From Streptomyces sp. CA-278952 (lineage in GTDB: Bacteria; Actinomycetota; Actinomycetes; Streptomycetales; Streptomycetaceae), in NCBI RefSeq assembly GCF_028747205.1, contig NZ_CP112880.1, positions 8,095,501-8,159,500 of the forward strand: DNA of 64,000 nucleotides, read 5' to 3'. The first letter of the stretch is position 1, and every line of letters begins with the position of its first letter. A model generated the notes under the pieces. The model was not told the origin of the DNA, searched no databases, and was given only the letters and a program-made list of their open reading frames with translations. A program made the translations under genes and the position numbers. Shown here in pieces: positions 46,517 to 56,222 of this stretch.

Positions 46517-48118
46517 GACGGATGTCCGGCGAGGGGATCGGAGAGCACCTGCGGGTGCGCGGCGAACATCGACGCCATCAGAGCCGACAACGCGACGCCG
46601 TGGGCGTGCTCGATCAGCAGCGAGACGTCCAGGTCGCGGAAGGGCTCCAGGTAAATGTCCATCCTGGTGGTCACGTTGGCGTGCCCCAGCAGCGTCTTGA
46701 CCAGATACCAGGTGTCACCGAACTGGGCGCGGAAGTCGCGTACCTCCTCGGCGTTCAGGTGCGCGACCTGCCGCTCGTAGAGCAGCCGGCCTACCGAGTA
46801 CCAGCGCAGCGCGAACGAGTGCCGCATCATGTGCGCGTTCGCCTCGAACGAGGTCAGTCCGGCGCGGGCGACCCGCTCGTTGGCGGTGTCGAAGGTGTGC
46901 TGCCAGCCGTGTGCCTCGCGCGGCAGGCCGTCCTCGTTCAGCCAGACCGCCAGCGGTTCCAGTCCGGCGGCGGTCCGGCGAAACAGCCGCTTGCGGCCGC
47001 TGGGGTCCAGCGAGTCCAGCGATGCGACCAGCTGGTTGCCGTTGGCGTCGCGCATCTCTAACCGCCGGTGGCGCGACATGCGCTCGACCAAAAGCAGCCG
47101 CGGCAGCCGCTCGTAGCGGCCGGCACGCTGGGCGCGGCGGACCGCTGCGGCGCGTTCGCCCTCCTCATAGGCCAGCACGTCGGCCAGCACGCGGCGCGGC
47201 ATCCAGAACCGGCGGCCGCGTCCACCCTTGGCGCAGGCCGCCGCCAGCCGACAGGTGTAGTAGGTGCGGTCCTCATCGTCGGCGGGCAGCTCCAGGCGCA
47301 GGACACTGGCCCACTCACTCAGCCGCAGCCCTGTGCCGTAGAGCCCGTCGACGAACGCGGCAGTCGCGCTGGCTGTTGCGCCCGCGCCATCCGTCGACCT
47401 CCCGACCGCGCAGGTCCAGCCCCCGCAGCCCGACATCGACCCAGCGGGCGTAGCCGGCCGGGTCCAACCACTTCACGTCCTTGCCCCGCACGAGGTGCGG
47501 CCCGGCCTCGAACGACTCTGTACTCGTGCCCGGATCAGGGCCGGGAACCTGCCGCCGGGCCACCGGATCGCTCACTCCAGACCGGAACCCGGCCCAGCGG
47601 TAGAACGCGCTGATCGCGACCAGGTCGTCCAGCACCGTCCCGCCGGCCACGCGCCGGACGTTGTCCTCGTCGCTCATCCGCCAGAACTTGAACCCGGCGA
47701 TGTCCTCCTCGTCGGCGTCGTGCCAGGCCCGGCTGGTCGCGTCGAGGAACCCCAGCCAGACGGCCACCGCGAAGGCGTACTTCCTCCGGGTGCCCGCGCT
47801 CGCGTTGCGCATCCGCGCCTAGGCGAAGAACCCATTGACCTCCGGCACCGACCAGCCGTCGGACGGCAGCAGCACCGGCTGTCCCGGCTGCGTGCCGTGC
47901 GCGTGCGCCCATTCCGCCAGCGTTGGCAGGCCCGCCAGCACCGGATCGGCCGCGTACCACGAGACCTCCCGCCGTGGGTCGCACCAGTGGACCTGCCAGC
48001 GCGCCAACGGACCGACTTCCACCTCAAGTTCATCCATCATCAACGAGTAAACGTACAGCCACCCACAGTCACTGAATTCCCGGCAACATCCGATTGTGGC
48101 TAGAGACCTCCTGCGCAC
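46513..48118 (-). pseudogene. tyrosine recombinase 1, nonsense codon and frameshift
   Basis: N-terminal part from about 48118: SDGWSVPEVNGFFA, then an in-frame TAG (47819-47821), then ARMRNASAGTRRKYAFAVAV and FWRMSDEDNVRR in the same frame. A second defect near 47360 shifts the frame to the catalytic half: FVDGLYGTGLRLSEWASVLR, HMMRHSFALRWYSVG (HxxR block) and RMDIYLEPFRDLD with the nucleophilic Tyr. The catalytic half alone is 307 codons. Full protein would be about 500 residues. Confidence 0.75.
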
Positions 48119-48199
48119 GCGTCTTCACCACCACCCCACACCGCGCCGCCCGCCGAAGCAGCCAGCCCCCGCGGCGGCCGCCCACCGCTCCGCACCCGC

Positions 48200-48396
48200 A
48201 TCACGACACGGTCCTGGACGAGCGCGCCCACCTCTTCGTCAACAGCCACACCGACATGCTCAACCTCGTGGAGGACTTGGTCGAGCCCTCAGGCGCTCCC
48301 GCCGTGACCGGGCCCGGGGCACCGCGGACGTCATCTCCACGCGGGCGGGTAGGAGAACTGGCGGAAGACGACGAACGACACTGGCTCCCCCGATGA
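48200..48396 (+). CDS. possible hypothetical ORF end
   Basis: Frame ending VLDERAHLFVNSHTDMLNLV then EDLVEPSG; the N-terminal portion upstream is Arg/Pro-rich and unconvincing. It ends 20 bp before the ATPase gene. Confidence 0.25.
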
Positions 48397-48415
48397 ACGA
48401 ATGAGAGGCACCGGC

Positions 48416-48820
48416 GTGGCCGATTCTGAGATGAGGGCGGTGGGCTGGGCGCAGTCCTTCCCCATGTCCCAAGGGGCGCGGGCCGGGCGTCGCTGGGCGC
48501 GGGGACATCTCGACTCGCTGGAATGGGCGCAGAACGCACCCGACTTGGTGGATTCGGTGCTTCTGACCGTGACCGAGCTCATTACGAACGCGCACAAGCA
48601 CGCTCATAGTGACGCCCAGCTCGTCCTGACCTGGGACAGCACCTGCCTGCACGTCAGCGTTCACGACGCCAGCCCGAACCCGCCGACCCCGGCCGACCGG
48701 GGCCTTGACGCGACAGGCGGCCGGGGCCTGGCGATCGTCGAGGCACTGTCCGACAGCTGGGAACACCATCCGCAACGAGACGGAAAGACCGTGACCGCCT
48801 GCTTCGTTCCGCCCGGATAG
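48416..48820 (+). CDS. ATP-binding regulator (RsbW-like HATPase_c)
   Basis: 134 residues with the expected order: arginine-rich entry, NAPDLVDSVLLTVTELITNA (N-box with TELITNA), LVLTWDSTCLHVSVHDASPN (G1-type box), GGRGLAIVEALSDSWEHHPQ (G2 box). Likely a serine kinase-like anti-sigma regulator. GTG 48416 has AGAGG 8 bases upstream; the frame's ATG at 48401 adds five residues. Confidence 0.88.
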   Translation: MADSEMRAVGWAQSFPMSQGARAGRRWARGHLDSLEWAQNAPDLVDSVLLTVTELITNAHKHAHSDAQLVLTWDSTCLHVSVHDASPNPPTPADRGLDATGGRGLAIVEALSDSWEHHPQRDGKTVTACFVPPG

Positions 48821-49019
48821 CCCGCGCCGGACCACGCTCTCAGCCCCGACTGCACCACCTGACCAGCAGCCCTCCAACCCCGCACAACGCCAAGACACCG
48901 GCAGTAGACCCGCTCGTCCGGGATCGATCCACCCGTACAACGCACGAACTCTGACAGACCGCGCCGGTACTCCGGCGCCACGCACCCTCCGGTGCGCTGC
49001 CGATCCAGGCGACCGGCCC
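48821..49019. other. intergenic, nothing seen
   Basis: No supported feature. Confidence 0.3.
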
Positions 49020-49166
49020 CTCCACCGTGGCGCCCAGGCGCTCGCGCTCTCCCCCGGCCAGCTCCTCCCACCCGTTCTGCTGGGTGGACACCCACCGGCC
49101 CACGCCGCGTTGGAGGCGGCCCGAATGCGCGAGGAAGCGGCCCGCGTCGAGGTGACCGCGATCGAG
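49020..49166 (-). pseudogene. helicase-associated domain fragment
   Basis: Encodes AGRFLAHSGRLQRGVGRWVS then NGWEELAGGERERLGA, the HA repeat pattern (VG-x-W-L-x-x-Q-R-x-x-W-x-x-L-x-x-x-QR-x-x-L). Only one repeat remains. Confidence 0.4.
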
Positions 49167-49457
49167 AGCAGTGCTTCGCACTGCGCGGCGCGGCCGGGGT
49201 GTGCTTGCGCGGGTAGCACGGGCGGGCCCGCGACGGCGTCGAAGCGCCCCGACGCGGCCGATCAGCCGGCCGGCTGGCTTCTTGTGTCTCTGCGATCTGC
49301 GGTGGCCGACGGCCCGATCCACGCCAGCTCCTCTACCCGCGCGGCTGCGACGGGGGAGAGGCGGGCGCTGTCGCGGGGCCGGTGGAGGGGACGAACGGAC
49401 TGTCCGATGCGGCGGTGCCGGGGTGGACCTGCTGGAAACCGACTGGGAGAGCGACGA

Positions 49458-50095
49458 ATGACCAAGAGCACGCGGCCCGGGAAGATCGAGGACATGCTAC
49501 CGCTGTCCCCGCTCCAGGAGGGTCTGTTCTTCCACGCCCTCTACGACGAGGCCGGCCCGGACGTCTACACCGTCCAGCGCGCCATCGACGTGGCCGGCGA
49601 GCTGGACGCGGAGGCGCTGCGGGCGGCGGCCGAGGCGCTCCTGCGCCGGCACGCCAACCTGCGGATGGCCTTCCGGTGCGCGGGGCTCAGCCGCCCGGTG
49701 CAGGTCGTGCCCCGCCAGGTGCGCCTGCCCTGGCGGGAGGTGGACCTGCGTAGCCTCGCCGACGCGGACCGGGACGCGTAGGCCGAGCGGTTCGACCCGG
49801 CCAAGCCGCCGCTGGTCCGGTTCACTCTGCTGAGGCTGGCCGACGACAGTCACCGTCAGGTGCTGACCCCCCTCACCTGCTGCTGGACGGCTGGTCGTTG
49901 TCGATCGTCCTGCGTGAGCTGATGCAGCTCTACGCGCAGTCCGGGGACCCGGCGCAACTGCCTCGGGTGCGGCCGTACAAGGACTACCTGGGCTGGCTGG
50001 ACGCGCAGGACCGGGACCGTGCCCGCCAGGCGTGGCGCGAGTCGCTCGACGGGCTGGCCGCGCCGACCACGCTCGGCGCCGGCAGCCCCGGGGGG
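49458..50095 (+). pseudogene. NRPS condensation-domain start, nonsense, frameshift and IS-truncated
   Basis: ATG 49458 begins MTKSTRPGKIEDMLPLSPLQ then EGLFFHALY, the C1 motif (LSPLQEGLLFH) of an NRPS first C domain. An in-frame TAG at 49780-49782 stops translation. Beyond it AERFDPAKPPLVRFTLLRLA continues, then a frameshift near 49867 damages the catalytic HHxxxDG (only HLLLDGWS remains), and the frame runs to YLGWLDAQDRDRARQAWRES before the IS110 copy-3 end. The rest of the synthetase is gone from here. Confidence 0.85.
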
Positions 50096-51172
50096 CTATG
50101 TCCTTCGTCAAGGACATGGTGGCGGGTATGAGGCTTTTTGGTGGTCATGCGGCGAGGGTGACGGTGGGGACTCTGGACTCGTAGAAGGTGCCGTCGCGGA
50201 GCATGGCGAACAGGACGCTGGTGCGTTGGCGGGCGAGTCGGAGGAGTGCCTGGGTGTGGGTTTTGCCGCGGGCTCTTTGCCGGTCGCAGTAGGTGCGGGA
50301 GGCGGGATCGGCGTTCATGCAGGCGAAGGCGGAGAGGGACATGGCGCGTTTGAGCTGCCGGTTTCTGCCTCGTGGTGCGTGTTCGCCGTGGATCGAGGTC
50401 CCGGACGATTTCGTCGTCGGGGCGAGGCCGGCGTAGGAGGCGAGGTGGGCGGCGCTGGGAAAACCGCTGCCGTCGCCGACGGTGACCAGCAGGACGGCAG
50501 CGGTCCTGACGCCGACTCCCGGCATCGAGATCAGGACCGGGTGAAGAGGGTGAGCCTCCAGCAGGGTGCTGATCTGCGCTTCCAAGGCCCGGCGCTGGTC
50601 GTGAACCGCTGCGAGGGAGGCGGCCAGGGACGGGATCACGATGTCGAGGGTCCCGGTTTCCGGGACCACGACGCTCTGTTCGTCGAGAGCGTCAAAGACC
50701 TCGTCGACCAGCCGCCCGGCCATCCGCGGGGCTTTAGGGCGGATGAGTTCGGCGAGTCTGCGGCGGCCTGCCTTCCGCAGAGCGGACGGGGACCCGTGGC
50801 GCTTGAGGAGCCAGGTGACGGCCCGGTGGTCCAGCCGCGGACCGAGCACGCGCTCCAGCGACGGGTGGAACTGGGTGAGCAGGCCGCGTATCCGGTTGCT
50901 GGTGCGGTCGCCTCGGCCGCGAGGTCCTGGTCGAAGCCGGTCAGTACCGTGAGCTCGGCGGTGATCTCGTCGGTCAGCTCCAACGACCGCAGCGTGTGGG
51001 GCACCGTCCGGGCGGCGTCCGCGATCACCGCGGCGTCCTTCGCGTCGGTCTTCGCCTCGCCCGGGTAGAGATCGGCGATCCGTCGCATCGCGAGTCCGGG
51101 CAGGTAGGCGACCTCGCAGCCCCCGTCGCGGGCGACGGTCAGCGGCAGAGCGCCGATCGATGCGGGCTTCCC
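50096..51172 (-). mobile_element. IS110-family element, copy 3 (5'-truncated)
   Basis: Right end CTATGTCCTTCGTCAAGGAC (with hairpin GTCCTT-CGTC-AAGGAC) abuts the NRPS fragment. At the other side the element stops inside the transposase N-terminus, so the left end and any bridge-RNA DNA are missing. Confidence 0.75.
50145..51172 (-). pseudogene. IS110 transposase, N-terminally deleted and frameshifted
   Basis: Reads KPASIGALPLTVARDGGCEV, MRRIADLYPGEAKTDAKDAA and SLELTDEITAELTVLTGFDQ, then shifts frame near 50900 to continue LGPRLDHRAVTWLLKRHGSP through MPGVGVRTAAVLLVTVGDGS to FYESRVPTVTLAA. The first Asp-containing domain start (GLDVGKGEHH) is absent. The C-terminal third is very similar to copy 2. 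Confidence 0.85.
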
Positions 51173-51215
51173 GCCCGGGGCGGCGTCAGGGTGGGTGCGC
51201 CGCAGCTCTTCTGGT

Positions 51216-51650
51216 TCAGCAGGCTGCGTCGACGGAGCTCATCTTGTTGTCGTGGGCGGAGTTGAGGTTGCCCTGGAACCATCCGGGCATGGAGCCGAGC
51301 CGGCTTGTGTAGCCGCCGCCGTCGTAGAGGATGATGGCGGTGCCGGTGCGGTTCCAGGCGGAGGTGGCTTTGCCGTCGAAGTAGCCGGGTACCTGGTGGC
51401 GGCCGCAGCTGGGGACGATCCACATCAGTTCGCCGGTGCCGTTGGTGAGCTGGAAGAAGCAGGTGCCGGCACCGCAGCGTTCGTAGCCCGCTGCCTGGAT
51501 GGCGGCCTCGTCCGGTCCGGTGATCTTGTAGAGGCCTTCGACTCCAGCGACCGGGGTGACCTTGGTCTCGGCGGCGCTTGCTGCGCCGGGGAGGGCGAGG
51601 GCGGTGGCGAGTGCGGCGATGCTGGCGAGTGCCGCCAGTTTCTTGCGCAT
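51216..51650 (-). CDS. secreted peptidase-inhibitor-like protein (I36-like)
   Basis: 144 residues. Signal peptide MRKKLAALASIAALATALAL then PGAASA (cleavage near residue 27). The mature part has four Cys (CGAGTCFFQLTNGTGELMWI, SCGRHQ, C-terminal AAC) and short Gly/Tyr-rich strands (IILYDGGGYTSRLG), like small secreted Streptomyces inhibitor I36 proteins. ATG preceded by AGAGGAAC. The 3' end lies against the truncated IS110. Confidence 0.7.
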   Translation of the reverse strand: MRKKLAALASIAALATALALPGAASAAETKVTPVAGVEGLYKITGPDEAAIQAAGYERCGAGTCFFQLTNGTGELMWIVPSCGRHQVPGYFDGKATSAWNRTGTAIILYDGGGYTSRLGSMPGWFQGNLNSAHDNKMSSVDAAC

Positions 51651-51871
51651 GGGCGAGTGTTCCTCTCAGATCGGTGGTGACAGGTGATACCTGATGCCGA
51701 TCGACGATTCTGGGGCGTGAGGGAGGGTGGGGAGAGCGGGTTCCGGTCACGAGTGAAGGTTTGTCCCTTTCTCTCCGAAGATCGGGGGGTTCCGCCTCCG
51801 GGGGGCGAGGGAGGGGGCGGCCTGCTCTGGTCGCCGCGCGGAGCGCGTCCCCTTCTTGACAGTCGAACCGT

Positions 51872-51896
51872 CGCAGTAAATACCGGATTTACTGCG
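51872..51896. repeat. perfect 10-bp inverted repeat
   Basis: CGCAGTAAAT - ACCGG - ATTTACTGCG, 14 bp downstream of TTGACA. An AT-rich operator-like site in GC-rich DNA. Confidence 0.7.
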
Positions 51897-51980
51897 GCAG
51901 AGCTTCTACCGTGATCACCGCGACCTGAGGCGGGACATCTCGGCCGCCGGGGGAGGTGTACGCATTTACTGCGGCAGAGC
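51887..51980. repeat. 17-bp direct repeat pair
   Basis: ATTTACTGCGGCAGAGC at 51887-51903 and again, identically, at 51964-51980 (77 bp apart). The first copy forms the right arm of the inverted repeat. Placement ahead of an integrase relic suggests attachment-arm or operator sites. Confidence 0.7.
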
Positions 51981-52104
51981 CGGAAGGGAGGGGGTACAAC
52001 GAGGGCGGGGCGGATAGAGGTACGACGCGGGCACGCGGCAACCGAAGTGCACCCCCGGTCCCGAGTTCGGTCACCGGTTCGATCGCCATGTCCGCTGACG
52101 ATCG

Positions 52105-52754
52105 GCATCGAGCGGCGTCCGGCGCCGCCGGACCGCACCAAGGCTCTCGCGGAGAATCAGATCGCTGCACTGTGGCGCCTCGACGTCGCGCTGCGGGAGA
52201 AGGCGCAGTGGAAAATGCTCTACGAGTCCGCCGCACGGGCCGACGAGGTGCTGTGCCTGAACGTGGAAGACCTGTACCAGCAGGACAAGCGCGGCAGGAT
52301 CACCGCCAAGGGCGGGGCGACCGAGTGGATTCACTGGCAGTCCGGCACCGCCCAGATCCTGCCCCGCCTCATCGGCCGCCGCACCCGCAACCCGCTGTTC
52401 CTTACCGACCGCAAGGCCCCCGCCGGAACACCTACGCTCGACGTGTGTCCGGAGACCGGCCGGGCCCGGCTCTCCTACCGACGCGCTGAAGAGATCTTCG
52501 AGGAGAACACGCGGCTGCTGGCCAACCCCCTCGCCTCACCCGACGACATCGAGGATCTGGACGGCTGGACGCTTCACCGGCTACGTCACAGTGCCCTCAC
52601 GCACGACGCGGAAGACGGCACCTCCACCCCGATGCTGCTGGCCCGCTCCCGCCACGCCTCCGTTCGCTCCCTGGAGTGATACGCACGGCCCGGCGTCGAC
52701 TCGGTCGCTCGGCACGCCGCCGAGCGCGACCCCGCTGCACGTCGCCGCACGTAG
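52105..52754 (+). pseudogene. tyrosine integrase, N-terminally truncated with nonsense codon
   Basis: Catalytic-domain sequence from RTKALAENQIAALWRLDVAL and MLYESAARADEVLCLNVEDL (first Arg in SAARADE) to DGWTLHRLRHSALTHDAEDG (HxLR) and LLARSRHASVRSLE. A TGA at 52677-52679 replaces the Arg codon of the expected R-Y block; the same frame continues YARPGVDSVARHAAERDP to 52754 and includes the nucleophilic Tyr. The N-terminal arm-binding domain is missing. Inactive unless the TGA is an error. Confidence 0.75.
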
Positions 52755-52886
52755 ATCCGAGCGGATCAGGGCTTCAAGATCATCCCGTTGCCCCTTTGGC
52801 GCATATCTCGGTCACATCGGTCACACCCCGTGAACGCCTCAGCCGTGATCGCCCTGGGTTTCCCGGGCCGCCCCTGGGCCCGCGGC

Positions 52887-53525
52887 TCAGAGCCGCTTCT
52901 CCTCGTAGCACTTCCACTGCTCGTCGACGTCGTCCTTCCGCCCCACCGCATCGCGGGACTGGTAGTGCCAGCTGCATACCAGTGTCGGATCGACAGCAGT
53001 ACGGCAAATCCACTTGTGCGGCGGACTGGACAGGGCCTTGACCTTGTGAGTCTGCTTGTACTTCTCGCGGCAGTACTCTGGCAGGTTGTCGACGCCAATC
53101 TCCGTATTACGCCCGGAAGCCGTGACGCACACGCCGGTGTTCGGGTCGTCGGGCTCGGTGAACTTCATGGTGTCGCCGTCCCTGTCGAATCGTTTGTCGC
53201 AGGCATCTCCCAGGTCGATCAGGGATTGGCAGCCCATCCCCTGGGTTCCCTTGAATCCGTACGAGGTGCAGTAGCCGCTCAGGTCTACGCCACCCAACTC
53301 CTCTGTCACGGTTGTCCGTTGGGCCAGCAGGTACCCGCTGATCGCGAGCCCCGTGGCGACCGCGCCCACCACCACGAAGACCAGGATCGCCTTCCACCAT
53401 TTCTTGCCTGAGATCCAGGCCGGCCAATGGATCCGCCGCGCCTCCAGAATAATGGTGATGATTCCGGCGACTATGCCGACCAATACCCCTATTGTGCCGA
53501 GTGTCGCGATCGTGAGGTCAAACAC
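52887..53525 (-). CDS. two-helix membrane protein with Cys-rich outer domain
   Basis: 212 residues. Two membrane segments, IATLGTIGVLVGIVAGIITI (about 5-24) and AILVFVVVGAVATGLAISGY (about 46-65), followed by a polar extracytoplasmic domain with eight Cys (SGYCTSYGFKGTQGMGC, ACDKRFDRDGD, EYCREKY, WICRT, LVCSWHY, KCYEE). GTG 53523-53525 start behind a G-rich site. Base use is slightly less GC-rich than around it. Function unknown. Confidence 0.7.
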   Translation of the reverse strand: MFDLTIATLGTIGVLVGIVAGIITIILEARRIHWPAWISGKKWWKAILVFVVVGAVATGLAISGYLLAQRTTVTEELGGVDLSGYCTSYGFKGTQGMGCQSLIDLGDACDKRFDRDGDTMKFTEPDDPNTGVCVTASGRNTEIGVDNLPEYCREKYKQTHKVKALSSPPHKWICRTAVDPTLVCSWHYQSRDAVGRKDDVDEQWKCYEEKRL

Positions 53526-53955
53526 CCCGTTACCCCCCGCAGTAGCACCAGCGTCCGATGCGGTGCCCCACTCTCTTACTGAGTCAGTGCTGCGGCGTCA
53601 AGGTATCGAGCAAACATCGGAACGCAGGGGCTGGGACAGCGTTCCGGCGTCGGACCGTCCGCGCCACTGCCGTCCCCACCACTGCCGTCCCCACCATGGA
53701 GGGGTGTGGGGTGATTCGCGTAGCGGCGGTTTTCGTGGGCCCCCTGGGGGACCACCGATGGCAGAGGGCTTCCGATGCCACCGCATGAGGGGCAGTTGGT
53801 GTTCCAGGTCCGGGTGTTCCCCTAGGGCACGGTGCACACCTTCTCCAGGCGCTCGAAGACCGACTACCGGGCTCACCCCTGGCGCAGTGCCCTCGAATGA
53901 GCCGCTCGTTCAGCTCGCTGATCTGCCCCAGAAAGGTGCTCAACCAAGACCCTCG
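53526..53955. other. intergenic with short tandem repeat
   Basis: Contains the duplicated unit CGTCCCCACCACTGC near 53670-53692. No secure gene; a promoter for the membrane-protein gene probably lies here. Confidence 0.4.
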
Positions 53956-53959
53956 ACAG

Positions 53960-54315
53960 CGTCAGGTACTCACGAGCTGGACCAGCCGTACCGGGAGCCG
54001 ACCCCGCTGGAGAAAAACCGGGCCGTAGTTGAGTGGCTGGAGTATCAGCTACGGCAGGCGCGGCAGCGGGTGCAGCAGCTCGAAGCCCAGGAGGCGGAGG
54101 AATGCGTGCGCCGCCAGCAGGCGCACGCCGGGCTCCGGTGGAAGCTCCAGCCCGAGCGGCCTGCCGCCGCAGCGCTGCTCCACCGCGGCGACTGCGCCAC
54201 GTACCCGGTGGTCGGCGGATACATCGACCGGGACGATGCGCTGATCGCGCTGGGGATGCCGGAGGTGGAGTCGTGCCGGGTCTGCCGGCCGGAGATTGGG
54301 CTCACTCGCCGGTAG
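53960..54315 (+). CDS. DUF6233-like hypothetical protein, N-terminus uncertain
   Basis: Coiled-coil start KNRAVVEWLEYQLRQARQRV then QQLEAQEAEECVRRQQ, then RPAAAALLHRGDCATYPVVG and DDALIALGMPEVESCRVCRP, the Cys-x-x-C ending found in Streptomyces DUF6233-type proteins. No start codon with a ribosome site is visible near 53960 and the frame is open upstream, so the 5' end may be lost. Function unknown. Confidence 0.5.
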
Positions 54316-54686
54316 GCGTCACGGCTCACGGGGCGCCGAGCGTTCGCCGGGGGCCGGTCGGACGGTGCGTACCGCGCCGCCGCGCTTCGCTTTGGCCGCT
54401 TTCACTCGTTCGTGGCGAGAAGTCGACCAAGACCGGACCATCGCAAACATGGCCCCCGTCTCACGGGATTCGCCACTCCATTCCCCGCAGACCCTTCGGC
54501 CGCGCTCATCATCACCCCGGGTCAGGGAGGTGCACCGTGGGTAGTGAAGCGACGGTGCGGGGTTAGTTGATCTCCGTACGTCATATTCGTGCGGGTGTGC
54601 ATGCGCGTTCGGCTGATTCGGCCGGTTGAGTGGTTCCCGACGGCACCCGTTACCAAGGGTCAACTCAGCCTCAACGAAGAGGATCC
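54316..54686. other. intergenic, nothing recognised
   Basis: Promoter region for the sigma-like relic; no supported gene. Confidence 0.4.
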
Positions 54687-55205
54687 ATGACCGACGACGT
54701 ACGCGAGGAGTCCGGCCACACCCCGGTGGCCGAGGTCCCCCGCTCCCGATTCCCCTGGAGCTTGAGGCCTACTACCTCTCCAACCAGGACGCGTTCCACG
54801 AGTTCGCCCTGGCCATCCTGAAGACGAACGATCTCGCCGAAGAGGCCGTGCACCGGGCCTTCATCGAGATCAAGCGGCAGTGGGACAGCCTGCTCACCGA
54901 GCCCGACCTGCCCGAGCAGGCCTGGAACATCATGCGCCGCACCGTTCTCGACGAGGTCCTCGGGACGTTCCGCGAGAGCCTGCCGTTCATGGACAGCGAC
55001 ATCGGCCTCTACCCGGCGATGTGCAAGCTGTCCCCGCGCCAGTACGACGCGGTCGTGCTCAAGGCCATCGGCAAGTACGACACCAAGCACATCGCCTGGT
55101 ATAGGCCTCACCCCCCCCAGCACGGTCACCCACCACTAGCGCAAGGCCCAGGAACGCCTGGCCCCCATCCACCGCCGCGCCACACGCCCGATCCACCGGA
55201 GGGGC
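54687..55205 (+). pseudogene. sigma factor-like gene with two frameshifts
   Basis: ATG 54687 follows AGAGGATCC and reads MTDDVREESGHTPVAEVPR; a shift near 54745 is needed to enter LELEAYYLSNQDAFHEFALA, ILKTNDLAEEAVHRAFIEIK (region 2) and MCKLSPRQYDAVVLKAIGKY (region 4 entry). A second shift near 55100 restores GLTPSTVTHH and AQERLAPIHRRA, the helix-turn-helix. It resembles an ECF-type factor of about 170 residues. Confidence 0.6.
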
Positions 55206-55210
55206 GCCAC

Positions 55211-55920
55211 GTGAACACCACGCCCTGGGAGCAGCTCCTCGCGGACGCCGGCCGGCGCGAGCTCCGTCGGCCCTTCGACGTCGGCGCCGGGCTCCGGCGC
55301 CTGGCCCATGACGACGGCCGCACCCCGGCCGCCGCACGGGGCTCCACGGGCCCCAACGCCCGGCGCGGTCTGGGCGCCTGGGCGCAGTGCGTCGTCAACC
55401 ATCCCGGGGCGGCGGCCCACGTGGAGCGGCTGACCGCGCTGCTCGGCCACAGCGACGAGAGGGAGGGCGTCACCGAGTTCGACGGTTGGACCGGCGGCGT
55501 CGACATCGACGGCGTGCAGGCCTTCGCGTGCCACGTTCTACCTCGCCCATCACCCCGCAAGCGCCAGGTTCTGGTGGCGGTTCGCCGCCGGCGCCGGACA
55601 CAACGGTGCCGCGTACTGCCTCTACCTGGACCACCTCGGTCTCGGTGAAGACCGCGAGGCCCGGTTCTGGAGGAAGCAGGTCACCACGACACTGTTCCGG
55701 TCCGGTCCGGTCCGGCCCGAGCCCCGATCCGGAGGAGTTCCTGCATGCCCTGAACTCCCTGACCGGGTACTTCGTCCGCAATCCCACCTGCCGGGCCGTC
55801 ACCACCGGGCGCCTGGAGGCCGATGCCGAGCGCGTGGTCGACCGGTTCACCGACGGCCTGGTCTGCCGCCCCGACGCCTGGATCGCCGACCACATTCACA
55901 CCCTGGTCGGCCGCCCCTGA
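55211..55920 (+). pseudogene. sigma-associated hypothetical protein, frameshifted
   Basis: GTG/ATG-proximal part NTTPWEQLLADAGRRELRRP then FDVGAGLRRLAHDDGRTP and LTALLGHSDEREGVTEFDGW; a shift near 55530 is needed for FYLAHHPASARFWWRFAAGA and LDHLGLGEDREARFWRKQV, and another near 55710 for EEFLHALNSLTGYFVRNPTC to the stop. Follows the sigma-like gene directly, so likely its operon partner. Function unknown. Confidence 0.5.
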
Positions 55921-55933
55921 CCAGAGAACCAGC

Positions 55934-56125
55934 GGGGCCGAAGGTTCCACTAACCGCCGCCCCAACCCCCCGGACGAACCCCCGCAGAAACGACCCGTAC
56001 GCACCTGGCTGGTCCGCCGCCGCCGCGCCCTGCTCTCCAGCGCTCTGCGCAGCGCCGCCTACGCCACCGGGGCCGGCACCGTCGGCCTCGCCTTCTGGCT
56101 GATCCAGCAGCGCCTGCAGAGCTAG
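55934..56125 (+). CDS. small basic membrane protein
   Basis: Ends KRPVRTWLVRRRRALLSSAL then RSAAYATGAGTVGLAFWLIQ and QRLQS: an Arg-rich stretch followed by one membrane helix. Start codon unclear. It is the third gene in the sigma-like cluster and may also be frame-damaged at its 5' end. Confidence 0.4.
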   Translation, partial: GAEGSTNRRPNPPDEPPQKRPVRTWLVRRRRALLSSALRSAAYATGAGTVGLAFWLIQQRLQS

Positions 56126-56222
56126 GGTGTAGGCTCCGGCCATGACACCTACCTCAGCCTTCGCGGACCGTCAGGAACTGGGTCCCGGCTGGGGCCTCAC
56201 CACCGCACTCTGAACAGCAGGG

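Larger units (their letters stand above)
42094..48118 (-). mobile_element. tyrosine-recombinase trio element (Tn554/Rit-like), decayed
   Basis: Three consecutive leftward tyrosine-recombinase genes with 4-base overlaps and a fourth small coiled-coil gene, the arrangement of recombinase-in-trio elements and of Tn554 tnpA-tnpB-tnpC. Every gene carries at least one reading-frame defect. Element ends were not identified. Confidence 0.75.
51690..52104. other. regulatory/attachment-like region, no gene
   Basis: Holds the repeats at 51872-51980 and the promoter side of the secreted protein gene. TTGACA at 51856-51861 could be a -35 element. Confidence 0.45.

Noticed and set aside
42090..48118. Treating all recombinase-trio frame breaks as biological
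   Set aside because: Several single-base indels in long GC runs could be sequencing errors, so I call the genes damaged but not proven dead.
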